A stretch of DNA of 64,000 nucleotides from Cyclobacteriaceae bacterium (GCA_025808415.1 CP075525.1:3910525-3974524); one strand, 5' to 3'. Positions 54,745 to 62,194 are shown, counted from the stretch's first letter. The notes: generated from the letters alone by a model not told the origin. Program-made: numbers and translations.

Positions 54745-55227
54745 TTATAAGTACCCACCCCAAATACCTAATGAACCAGAATGTTCATAGTTTTTTAAAG
54801 GGATTTGATTCAGATAAAGAGGTTTTAGAATATAATAGGCTTGTTCCTTGTAGTAAAGACAATAGCCGCTAACTCCATTACTACTGGAATATTTTATCAC
54901 GGAATAGTTATCATGTTTCAAACCATATTCACGTACGGCATCTACAATGTTTTCAGGTATATCCTTTTCAATCTCCCATGAACCTTTTAATTGATCACTT
55001 GTTCCAAGTTCTCCTTCTGTCAACTGTCTATAAGAGACCCCAGATTCAAAAGTTCCGTTACATTTTAGAACTGTTGTTCTCGTAACGGTCATGCCAATAT
55101 TCTCCAAAAACTTGTCTTCTTTAAATATTTTATCACAAATTTGTTCTTTACTTACATTCTTTGAGTTATCACATGATTGTAAAGTCGCCAGTAGGATTAA
55201 TAAAAAGAGCGATGTTAAATTATTCAT
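54745..55227 (-). CDS. Predicted lipoprotein of unknown function
   Basis: 160 residues from the ATG at 55227, with lipoprotein signal MNNLTSLFLLILLATLQSC and acylation at C19. The mature domain is small and probably beta-rich (SGVSYRQLTEGELGTSDQLKG, SGYCLYYKEQAYYILKPLYL). A longer open frame to 55326 exists but would bury the signal and overlap the small upstream gene. Separated from the zinc-ribbon gene by 13 bases. Confidence 0.72.
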   Translation of the reverse strand: MNNLTSLFLLILLATLQSCDNSKNVSKEQICDKIFKEDKFLENIGMTVTRTTVLKCNGTFESGVSYRQLTEGELGTSDQLKGSWEIEKDIPENIVDAVREYGLKHDNYSVIKYSSSNGVSGYCLYYKEQAYYILKPLYLNQIPLKNYEHSGSLGIWGGYL

Positions 55228-55243
55228 AGATTGTTTTTTATTA

Positions 55244-55408
55244 CTATTTCTTTGAGTAGTTAACCAACTCGTAAAATCTTTTCTTAAATTTCTCAAACTC
55301 CTCGACCTTAAAATCAGGCTTTTCAAGGGCGTCTTTTATAATCTCTAAGGACTTGATCTTTTCTTTTACTTCTTTAAGAAGTTGTTTACTAGTATTTATA
55401 TCGACCAT
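55244..55408 (-). CDS. 54-residue charged helical protein, first gene of the SPFH operon
   Basis: MVDINTSKQLLKEVKEKIKS at the N-terminus, then IIKDALEKPDFKVEEFEKFK and a C-terminus ending NYSKK. Highly charged and helical, with heptad-like Leu/Ile/Phe spacing. It begins 104 bases from the divergent sigma gene and ends 16 bases before the lipoprotein start, so it fills the promoter-proximal position of the operon. Codon use resembles its neighbours. Short enough to be overlooked; coding status is inferred from the uninterrupted, sensible frame and the spacing. Confidence 0.6.
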   Translation of the reverse strand: MVDINTSKQLLKEVKEKIKSLEIIKDALEKPDFKVEEFEKFKKRFYELVNYSKK

Positions 55409-55511
55409 GATTTGATGATTTAATACACCTTGGTAAAGTCCAAATAGAAGATGTAACCGAAATCTTAAAATATTTTTCAGTTACTTTCACAAACCCCATT
55501 TTACTAAGCCA

Positions 55512-56099
55512 TTGAATAGCAAGACTAATATTTTGAATCTCGAAACTTCAGCCATAATTGAGGCCATTAAGGCTGGCAGTGAGAAAATCCTTTTTCAGCT
55601 TTATGAAGCTTATCGGGATGAGTTCGTGAGTTGGGCTATCAGAAATCATCAGGTATCCATTGAGGAAGCAAAGGATGTTTTTCAAGAATCGATTATTGGG
55701 CTTTATAAAAATGTAAAATCCGGTAAGGCGGATGCGCTTGAATCCTCGATAAAAACCTATCTGTTTAGTATCGGAAAAAACATCATTCTCAATGCTTTGA
55801 AACGCAAGGGCATCGAATCTAAGGTTTACGAATCATTCGTTTCCGTCCATGACAACGGAATCAATGACCATTATGAACAGGAGCATTTAATAAATCTGGT
55901 AAAACGACTATACAAAGCTATGGGCTCGCCCTGCAAAGAAATTCTGGAGATGTACTATGAAAGAGGCTTCGACATGGAGTCAGTGGCATCGCGTGTTGGC
56001 TATAAAAATGCAGATGTGGCAAAAAAGAAAAAATATGAGTGCCTGAAATCATTGGAGGAACGAATAAGCATGAGTCGATTAAAGGACATTTTAAACTAA
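55512..56099 (+). CDS. ECF-type sigma-70 family RNA polymerase sigma factor
   Basis: 195 residues from a TTG (MNSKTNILNLETSAIIEAIK); no in-frame ATG precedes it. Region 2 is visible in LFQLYEAYRDEFVSWAIRNH...EEAKDVFQESIIGLYKNV and SIKTYLFSIGKNIILNALKR, and region 4 in CKEILEMYYERGFDMESVASRVGY...AKKKKYECLKSLEERI. Regions 1 and 3 are absent, as in ECF factors. Five bases separate its stop from the next gene, a membrane TPR protein that looks like its anti-sigma factor. Divergent from the SPFH operon. Confidence 0.9.
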   Translation: MNSKTNILNLETSAIIEAIKAGSEKILFQLYEAYRDEFVSWAIRNHQVSIEEAKDVFQESIIGLYKNVKSGKADALESSIKTYLFSIGKNIILNALKRKGIESKVYESFVSVHDNGINDHYEQEHLINLVKRLYKAMGSPCKEILEMYYERGFDMESVASRVGYKNADVAKKKKYECLKSLEERISMSRLKDILN

Positions 56100-56104
56100 C
56101 GAAC

Positions 56105-56806
56105 ATGGAAGAGTCAGAGTTAATTGATAAATATTTAAGGGGAGAATTGGACGAGCAAGAGCAGATGGATTTTACTAAACAAATTCAGCTTGATGACACC
56201 TTAAAAAGGAGGATTGCGCTCAGAAGACTAATAATAGAAGGTGTGGGTCTGGCGTACACCGATAAATTGAAGCAGGACTTGTCGGCTTTTGATAAATCAT
56301 TAGATGGGAAGAGCCGCTTCAAATTCAGTTGGAAAATGGCGGCCGTATTTGCTTTCTTAATTACTGCCGGAGCTGCCCTTTATATTTCGGTTCAAAAACC
56401 AAATCCGCTCGACTTCGATATTGCAGAACCGGGGTTACCAAATGTAATGGGATTGACTAATGATATAACCTTTAACAATGCCATGAACATCTTTAAAACT
56501 GGCGACTTCGATACCGCTGGTAAACAATTTAATGCGTTGCTTGATGTTAACCATAGGAATGATACCCTTCTTTACTTCTCTGGTCTCTGTGATTTCAGAA
56601 CCATGCGAATGGAATTGGCCAGACATAAATGGATTCAGATTGATGACGCAAGCGAGTTTAGCACAAAGGCAGCGTATAGATTAGCCCTTACCTATTGGGT
56701 ACAAGGTGATGGGGAAAAAGCAAAGGAACTGTTTCGTAAGGTAACGGCCAGTGAAAGTGGTGAATTGCGAACTGAGTCTAAGAAAGCTTTAGACGCTCTT
56801 GAATAA
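56105..56806 (+). CDS. One-pass membrane TPR protein, putative anti-sigma factor
   Basis: 233 residues from the ATG at 56105. The N-terminal 75 residues (ELIDKYLRGELDEQEQMDF...) match the helical anti-sigma-like N-termini common in Bacteroidota; the zinc HxxxCxxC motif is absent. One membrane helix lies at about 78-96. The exported part has TPR-like repeats (FNNAMNIFKTGDFDTAGKQFNALL, KAAYRLALTYWVQGDGEKAKELF). Gene order sigma then this protein is the usual sigma/anti-sigma arrangement. Its last 29 bases overlap the convergent CHAT gene. Confidence 0.75.
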   Translation: MEESELIDKYLRGELDEQEQMDFTKQIQLDDTLKRRIALRRLIIEGVGLAYTDKLKQDLSAFDKSLDGKSRFKFSWKMAAVFAFLITAGAALYISVQKPNPLDFDIAEPGLPNVMGLTNDITFNNAMNIFKTGDFDTAGKQFNALLDVNHRNDTLLYFSGLCDFRTMRMELARHKWIQIDDASEFSTKAAYRLALTYWVQGDGEKAKELFRKVTASESGELRTESKKALDALE

Positions 56807-59474
56807 ATTTTTCGTGCTTCTTAAATTTTAACCTATAAGCTATAGTGGCGATTGCTATAAACATGAAAAAAACAATACTAATAAATACAGTCCTTAGTCC
56901 ATTAGATTTTAGGATTTGGTCGGACTTTCCACTGAGTTGCAGGCCTGCCCAATAATAAGGGTTTGCTAATTCATCACTCGCATCACTTTCAAGGAAAGTG
57001 ACTTTTGCATTTCTTAAAGAGTAATCCAAATCATTTCCACTCTCCATTTCCTCATAAAACAACGTAAGCAAATCCGCAGTAGCTTTGTCATCAACACTCC
57101 ATAACGTCATTAAAACACTTTCTGCTCCCAAACTATAAAACGCACGAGCAAAACTTATTGTGCCTTCCGATTGATAGTAGGTTCCGTTTCCGGTTTGGCA
57201 TCCGTTTAAGATAGCGAGTTTTGGCTTAATACGAGAACCGGAAAGCTCAGTTAAGGTTATGCTATCATGCTCATTTAAAAATATAGTTGAACGATATGGT
57301 CTTAATGAATCATTTACGACATGTGAAGCGATGTGTAATATATTAGTGTCAAAAGATTCGCTTGGTATTGAGGACATAGCCTGACCCTTTAAATCATGGG
57401 CTTTGGTTTTCACTAACCCATTAGAAAATGGTATTTGTGAAAATCTTTTTGAAAGTTCAAAATCTGAAGTGATACCAAGAAAGCCTTGACTCATTTTGCT
57501 TTCCATAACAAGGTGTCTTGGGGTAATTACTGTTCGCATTACATACTGATTAAGTAAGTAATTCAGGGATTTAAATGTTTCTACATTCAACGTATCACTG
57601 ACCAGAGCATCCCAGGGAATGTTCTGTAAGTTACCATCGGGACAAATAACTACTCTCTTGCTATTTTTTGGGATATGAAGTAAAACGGAATCAAGTGTTT
57701 CAAGATAAACACGGTTCGCAATGCGAGCATATTCTCTTGGCTTATATTTTGTCAATTCATATTTTAGCTTCCAAACATCTGAATTAAAATCACTGGGTAA
57801 GATGTGCTTCACAATTGCTAAATCATTTTCTGAAATAATTACTGAGTATAGTTCATTTCCCCAAACATAGAAATCAAGCAACACTTCCCTTCTTTGCTTT
57901 AATTCGAACTGTATTCTTTTAAAGGAAATCGTATCCAAAAATTGATTGGCTATATTAAAATTAGCCAATGACATACTTTCAATGTGCTTTGGAATTGAAG
58001 GAAGAATTGTATTTAGCTCGTTAATATTTACACCGGTGACATTTCTTAGAATGTTATTCTTAACTATTTCGCTTTCCTGTTTTAAAACCGAGGCATTAAT
58101 TGAGTTACTCATTAATGGCTCAATATCGTTTTTAGATAGCCATGCATATTTCGCAGAAGCAATCAGTCCATATGCGGTAATTATGTATGCTTTGTTATTC
58201 GTTTTCTTATACAATTCGTATGCAGTGATTATCAGTGATTGGTACGCATTAGAACCGTACAGGTAGTTCCAATGAGTTAATTCTTGCTCTTGTAACGACT
58301 TTGAAAGTAAATAATGATTAAAGCTCAGTAGAAATTCGTAATGCTTATACGCCAATTGTAGACTGTTAAAATCCTGATTTTGTCTGTATTTAAAAAGGAA
58401 GTTATTGGCCTTGATACTAACAAGAGTTATAAATCGTGAATCATGAAGGGTAGGTTGCAAGGGCGGGAGTTCATTCACATTCACTCCATCAAACTCCGGA
58501 ATCAAACGAGAAATACCAATTTGAAACTGTTGGATTGCCGAATCATATTGCTTTAATCTTTCATAAGCCTTGCCAATCACCCAATCTTTACCCGCCATTT
58601 CAGATGGTGCGCCAAACTTCTCATATAAGCTCTCACTTCTACGGTAATAAGCGATAGCATGATGGAGTAATTCAATTTTATTTTCAACTCCTGCTTCATT
58701 CGAATATGAATTGCCCAGATTGTGATAAATTCTGCTTTCCATCAGGATGTCAGGTACTGGCTGTCTTTTAAGAGCCAGTATAGCAGAGTCGTAATACTTT
58801 CTTGACAGACTAAAATGCCGCATCAAGGAATCCTTTTTGTTTCCGAAATAGGCAATTGATGCAGGGTGATAGTAATAGCCTATCATGCTATAAATTCTTG
58901 GCAGTATATAAGCTGTAAAGGACTTATCAGACTTTGCCAGCCTGAGCGATTTTTGTACCCAATAGTAACAGCTATCGTCTTGATTAGGTAGTTCCTTATA
59001 GTATCGAGCCAAATGAAGATAATCCTCAGCTAAATATTTTTCAGACAGTCCAAGCCTTCTCTTTATGGCGATCGATTTTAAAATTGATTCTTTAAATTCA
59101 GTAAGCCTGTTTGCCGTATAAAGTGCCTCTGCCTTTGTGATATAATTTTGCGCTAATTCGAGAGTTGGTTTTTCGAGTCGTATCTCCAATAATCTTTCAT
59201 TAATATTAAGAAGTTCGATTGCCGTATTGACACCGCCATAATTTCTCACAATATCAGCGATTTTAAGCTGACAAAGAGCATAATTTGGAATTGCATCTGA
59301 TCCCTTGAACTTATTTGACAGTTCAATAAAAATAGGAAGTGCCTTTTCATACTGGGCTGACTGATGAAAAATCAACGCCATCTTTAACGAATCATATCCG
59401 AAGGAATAACTCGTAATGAGTACAAAGATAAGACTAAACAAACGGCTAATAAACCTCGGACAAAGTGACTTCAC
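56778..59474 (-). CDS. TPR-CHAT protease, predicted periplasmic and membrane-anchored
   Basis: 898 residues. Signal peptide at 1-26 (MKSLCPRFISRLFSLIFVLI...), TPR repeats over about 30-480, a linker, and a CHAT caspase-fold domain (about 620-850) with catalytic His718 in LHIASHVVND and Cys759 in AILNGCQTGNG, both intact. Further CHAT signatures are EGTISFARAFYSLGAESVLMTLWSV and ANPYYWAGLQLSG. A membrane helix at about 862-880 followed by a basic tail (RLKFKKHEKF) puts the CHAT domain outside the cytoplasm by the positive-inside rule. Convergent with the putative anti-sigma gene. Confidence 0.9.
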   Translation of the reverse strand: MKSLCPRFISRLFSLIFVLITSYSFGYDSLKMALIFHQSAQYEKALPIFIELSNKFKGSDAIPNYALCQLKIADIVRNYGGVNTAIELLNINERLLEIRLEKPTLELAQNYITKAEALYTANRLTEFKESILKSIAIKRRLGLSEKYLAEDYLHLARYYKELPNQDDSCYYWVQKSLRLAKSDKSFTAYILPRIYSMIGYYYHPASIAYFGNKKDSLMRHFSLSRKYYDSAILALKRQPVPDILMESRIYHNLGNSYSNEAGVENKIELLHHAIAYYRRSESLYEKFGAPSEMAGKDWVIGKAYERLKQYDSAIQQFQIGISRLIPEFDGVNVNELPPLQPTLHDSRFITLVSIKANNFLFKYRQNQDFNSLQLAYKHYEFLLSFNHYLLSKSLQEQELTHWNYLYGSNAYQSLIITAYELYKKTNNKAYIITAYGLIASAKYAWLSKNDIEPLMSNSINASVLKQESEIVKNNILRNVTGVNINELNTILPSIPKHIESMSLANFNIANQFLDTISFKRIQFELKQRREVLLDFYVWGNELYSVIISENDLAIVKHILPSDFNSDVWKLKYELTKYKPREYARIANRVYLETLDSVLLHIPKNSKRVVICPDGNLQNIPWDALVSDTLNVETFKSLNYLLNQYVMRTVITPRHLVMESKMSQGFLGITSDFELSKRFSQIPFSNGLVKTKAHDLKGQAMSSIPSESFDTNILHIASHVVNDSLRPYRSTIFLNEHDSITLTELSGSRIKPKLAILNGCQTGNGTYYQSEGTISFARAFYSLGAESVLMTLWSVDDKATADLLTLFYEEMESGNDLDYSLRNAKVTFLESDASDELANPYYWAGLQLSGKSDQILKSNGLRTVFISIVFFMFIAIATIAYRLKFKKHEKFIQERLKLS

Positions 59475-59554
59475 AATTAAGTTCAGTTAATATGCCAATA
59501 TAAGACGAATGGAGATATTTTTTTACTACCTTGAATAGAAGATAGGCCTACCCA

Positions 59555-59618
59555 ACGGCACACATGCCAAAGCCGCACAAAGCCAAGCACACATCCAAAA
59601 CTTTGGCAAGAGTGCCGT
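59555..59618. repeat. Structured repeat family 1, copy 2
   Basis: ACGGCA (59555-59560) pairs with TGCCGT (59613-59618); GCCAAAG (59566-59572) pairs with CTTTGGC (59601-59607). Spacers are CACAT and AAGAG; the 28-base terminal loop begins CCGCACAAA as in copy 1 at 49985. Arms differ from copy 1 by base changes on both strands that keep pairing. Confidence 0.8.
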
Positions 59619-59775
59619 CCAACGCACCACAGGGACAAGGTGGTAAGGGTTTCGTGTAAACCGAGAATGTAGTGTAACGGTTGCCCGCCCGCGACTTAAG
59701 TTTTACAAAAAATATCGGTAGACTTTGGACTAATGAAACATTAACATTTGACAAAGGACGGAAGAAGGGCACAGG
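59619..59775. other. Non-coding spacer between the two repeat families
   Basis: No credible open frame. Probably a decayed cassette, by analogy with the spacer at 49743-49984. No regulatory site is recognised. Confidence 0.35.
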
Positions 59776-59945
59776 CGCTAACAAAAAGTTTATGCAATGT
59801 GGGGGTTCAGTGTAGCTATTAAGAGTAATTTCTTAATTTCGTTCAGTAACGTTGGACAGTTTGGAGCAGGTCGGGCTTAACATTTCGCTGCGCTACATTT
59901 TTAAGCCCTCCTATTCCCCACACTGCATAAACTCAAACGTTAGCG
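59776..59945 (+). repeat. attC-like repeat family 2, copy A
   Basis: Outer arm CGCTAAC (59776-59782) / GTTAGCG (59939-59945) is perfect; unpaired AAAAA / TCAAAC; inner arm GTTTATGCAATGTGGGG (59788-59804) / CCCCACACTGCATAAAC (59916-59932) has one mismatch in 17. A further perfect hairpin GGGCTTAA (59873-59880) / TTAAGCCC (59901-59908) lies in the terminal region. Its layout, two paired arms with an unpaired spacer, is that of integron attC sites. Confidence 0.8.
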
Positions 59946-59980
59946 GCAAGCTTTCTCGACAAAGTAGAACACGATGATAA

Positions 59981-60499
59981 ATGGGACTGAACGACAAAAT
60001 ATCGGAACATTTTGAATTGACTGTTGAAAACTCTACTTCGAGAATACTTGCAGACCTTTCAGAACAGAAACAAAAACAGACTTGGACTGACTTCATCTTC
60101 TCTGACCAAATTGACTTCAAAGAAATTAAAGTAAAAGACAATCGACTTGAGATATTAAGAATACCAACTGTACTGAATCCATTCAAGGCACACGGACGAA
60201 TAACCTTTGACCTTTCTGATTCTGAAAATAACACGGTGACAGTTAAGTGCAAAATATTACCACAAGACGGTATTTTTCCCTACGTACTTGTTTTCTACTT
60301 CGGGTTTTTCACACTGTGGACAATAGCTTGTTTCTTAATTGCGTGGGGTGACTTAAAAGTATTATTGCTTGTAATTACTGGATGGACAGTTTTCGGACTA
60401 GTAATATATTTGGGACTGCTTTATATTAAGAGTGGACTCCGAAATTACTCAAGACGAATCGTAAAGGAATTAATGACTGAGAAGAAAGCCAGCCGCTAA
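59981..60499 (+). CDS. Cassette gene 1: unknown two-helix membrane protein
   Basis: 172 residues. An N-terminal soluble region of about 90 residues (HFELTVENSTSRILADLSEQKQ, FKAHGRITFDLSDSE) is followed by two membrane helices (FPYVLVFYFGFFTLWTIACFL, VLLLVITGWTVFGLVIYLGLL) and a basic tail. No family recognised. It is the only gene between repeats A and B, runs in the same direction as the other cassette genes, and its TAA stop lies inside the left arm of repeat B, as often seen in integron gene cassettes. Confidence 0.7.
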   Translation: MGLNDKISEHFELTVENSTSRILADLSEQKQKQTWTDFIFSDQIDFKEIKVKDNRLEILRIPTVLNPFKAHGRITFDLSDSENNTVTVKCKILPQDGIFPYVLVFYFGFFTLWTIACFLIAWGDLKVLLLVITGWTVFGLVIYLGLLYIKSGLRNYSRRIVKELMTEKKASR

Positions 60500-60623
60500 C
60501 AAAAAGTTTATGCCAGCTGCTGGTTTGGTGTAGGTATCAAGTTTAGTTTTCTTAAATTCGTTCAGCCACGTGGGACAAAGACGCGCTTCGAAAGCCGCAG
60601 CCGTCATAAACTCAAACGTTGGC
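60495..60623 (+). repeat. attC-like repeat family 2, copy B
   Basis: GCTAAC (60495-60500) pairs with GTTGGC (60618-60623) with one G-T wobble; AAAAA and TCAAAC-type spacers as in copy A; inner arm GTTTATG (60506-60512) / CATAAAC (60605-60611), three weak positions, then GCTGC (60516-60520) / GCAGC (60597-60601). 129 bases in all, within the size range of attC sites. Interior shares words with copy D (ACGTGGGA, CTTCGAAA, CCGCAGCCGTCATAAAC). Confidence 0.8.
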
Positions 60624-60687
60624 AGCAATAGTTATTGGACAGACACCAACTAATTATAAAATATATGTGTCTTACAAATAAAGCGTA

Positions 60688-61170
60688 ATGAAAAGGGTGG
60701 GACTAATATTTATCGTACTAATTCTCTTTATGGGAAACTGTACTTATGACGCTGTTGAGAAAAGTGAAACAACTGACTGCTCAATTGACGAAATTGTTAA
60801 ATCTAGAGAAAATGCTCGGGCTTTGATACTTGGAAAATGGAATTGGGTTCAGACAACTTATAATAGACGGGGTATAGGATTGACTACTGAGACACCGAAC
60901 TCAACAGGCAAAGTATTGATATTTAAATTCTTTGGCAACAAAGTACAAATCTTGGAAAACAATAACTTGACCGAAGAGACTTATGAAATCAAGTTTTGGG
61001 GAGAAGGGACAAATACTGTGGACGAAATTTTAGTGGTTAGATTCTTCAAATTGACAGGAGAATTTCAAGGTACAAGTTTGCTTTTCTTAAACCCTTCTGG
61101 GACATGTTTGACTTTAGTAAATTCATATAATGACGTAGGCGGAGATTTAAAATTTATAAGAGCAGATTAA
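60688..61170 (+). CDS. Cassette gene 2: lipocalin-like lipoprotein
   Basis: 160 residues. Lipoprotein signal MKRVGLIFIVLILFMGNC with acylation at C18. The mature part opens with LILGKWNWVQTTYNRRG and continues in strands ending TLVNSYNDVGGDLKFIRAD, the pattern of the small lipocalin-like lipoproteins common in Bacteroidota. Ligand unknown. Sits alone between repeat B and the degenerate repeat C. Confidence 0.7.
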   Translation: MKRVGLIFIVLILFMGNCTYDAVEKSETTDCSIDEIVKSRENARALILGKWNWVQTTYNRRGIGLTTETPNSTGKVLIFKFFGNKVQILENNNLTEETYEIKFWGEGTNTVDEILVVRFFKLTGEFQGTSLLFLNPSGTCLTLVNSYNDVGGDLKFIRAD

Positions 61171-61180
61171 AAACTACTGC

Positions 61181-61223
61181 TGCCAACACCGGGTTTGTTT
61201 AATGGCGGGCGACCGTGTCGCCC
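61181..61223 (+). repeat. attC-like repeat family 2, degenerate copy C, with a perfect hairpin
   Basis: TGCCAAC (61181-61187) matches the left core of the family and is followed by ACCGGGTTTGTTTAATG, comparable to ACCAGGTTTATG in copy D. The right half is missing; in its place GGGCGAC (61207-61213) / GTCGCCC (61217-61223) form a perfect hairpin round CGT. Confidence 0.5.
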
Positions 61224-61435
61224 GGGAGAAATTAAGCGAGAAAGGAGTACTAGAATTAAGTGACGCTGAATTAAAAAGAATACAAGAGATAAAGAGTTCA
61301 AAACAAAAAGTACCGACTTGTTCAGGTTGTGTATACTGGGACGAATTACCGTTAAGTGACTTGTTCGATACAAAAAATAGAGAAATCATTTCAGCAAGCG
61401 CAGACTATTGGTTTGACCGATACTATAAAAAATAA
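61202..61435 (+). CDS. Cassette gene 3: small protein, possibly a remnant
   Basis: 77 residues. The ATG lies inside the degenerate repeat, so the first residues (MAGDRVAREK) may be an artefact and the true N-terminus lost. The middle is helical (VLELSDAELKRIQEIKSSKQK), then a CxxC pair (TCSGCVYWDELPL) and a DYWFDRYYKK end. No family recognised. About 150 bases separate its stop from repeat D, with no further convincing gene. Confidence 0.4.
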   Translation: MAGDRVAREKLSEKGVLELSDAELKRIQEIKSSKQKVPTCSGCVYWDELPLSDLFDTKNREIISASADYWFDRYYKK

Positions 61436-61584
61436 GGTAATTAAGGACTTTGACACCCAAAATACTTTCGGCTGGGCAGCCAGTTCGACCTTGGACTTCA
61501 CCTACGACAAAGACTCTATAGCCGACAAGGACACTCTGAAAGTATTGGACTTGAGAAATAGATTTCGATCGACTGACCGCCCAG

Positions 61585-61717
61585 CCGGCAACACCAGGTT
61601 TATGCCAGCTGCGGGTGACAGGTTGAAATGTAGTTTGGTTTTACCAATTTCGTTTTCAACACGTGGGATAAATCGACTTCGAAAACCGCAGCCGTCATAA
61701 ACCCAAAACGTTGCGGG
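61585..61717 (+). repeat. attC-like repeat family 2, copy D, right edge of the island
   Basis: GCAAC (61588-61592) / GTTGC (61710-61714) with extra outer C-G pairs; inner arm GGTTTATG (61597-61604) / CATAAACC (61696-61703), three weak positions, GCTGCGG (61608-61614) / CCGCAGC (61686-61692). The same CCA-versus-CGT interruption occurs at the same place in copy B. Confidence 0.8.
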
Positions 61718-61810
61718 AAGCCACCCACTCCGTAGACAAATCCGGTCATACAGACTAAAATCCGGCTAAAAAAGGCTTTTTTAAAAGTTTCACTTTAGGA
61801 CAACTCTTCC

Positions 61811-61818
61811 TATCTTTG
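61811..61818 (+). promoter_or_regulatory. Bacteroidota -7 element next to the osmC start
   Basis: TATCTTTG fits TAnnTTTG and ends four bases before the GTG at 61823; a TTTC stands 19 bases upstream as a possible -33 box. Predicts a leaderless or nearly leaderless transcript. Confidence 0.5.
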
Positions 61819-61822
61819 CCTC

Positions 61823-62194
61823 GTGGACAAAAAGAAGAAACAGAGGACTATTATTTTCTATAAGACCTACTTTGACGATGCAGACGAACCAGTAGATAAA
61901 GGTGGAAAAGATATTGGATTTTCCCCGAAAGAATTACTTGCGTCAGCATTAGCGGCCTGCACCAGTGCAACAGTACGTATGTATGCTGACCGCAAGCATT
62001 GGCCATTAGACGAAGTAAAAATTGATATTAACTTAGAGCGAGATGAAGTGACCAACAAAACTGTTATTAATCGAAAAGTTCAATTCATTGGCACTCTGGA
62101 TGACGAACAACGGAAAAGATTACTCGCAGTAGCCAATGCCTGTCCGGTACATAAAATTCTAACCAATCCGATTGAAATAAATACCAGCTTATAA
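61823..62194 (+). CDS. OsmC family peroxiredoxin-like protein
   Basis: 123 residues from a GTG start. Both redox cysteines of the OsmC/Ohr fold are in place: C46 in LASALAACTSATVRMYADRK and C107 in VANACPVHKIL. The GGKDIGFSPKELL motif is also typical. OsmC proteins reduce organic hydroperoxides using a cysteine pair. It is the first ordinary gene to the right of the accessory island. Confidence 0.9.
   Translation: MDKKKKQRTIIFYKTYFDDADEPVDKGGKDIGFSPKELLASALAACTSATVRMYADRKHWPLDEVKIDINLERDEVTNKTVINRKVQFIGTLDDEQRKRLLAVANACPVHKILTNPIEINTSL

Noticed and set aside
55512..59474. A type III-E CRISPR (Craspase) locus because of the TPR-CHAT and sigma pairing
   Set aside because: No gRAMP/Cas7-11, no Csx30/31 and no CRISPR array; the CHAT protein also has a signal peptide. 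Only the regulatory logic is compared.
61356..61700. A 114-codon plus-strand open frame overlapping cassette gene 3 and repeat D
   Set aside because: Half of it lies inside the repeat, its sequence is low in recognisable structure, and it has no sensible start context.
59776..61717. A classical integron or CALIN annotation
   Set aside because: No integrase or attI site is in the window, and the cores have C at the fifth or sixth position, which does not satisfy GTTRRRY. Kept as integron-like only.
49616..61822. CRISPR array among the repeats
   Set aside because: The repeats are long, few, unequally spaced and folded; there are no short identical repeats with regular spacers and no cas genes.
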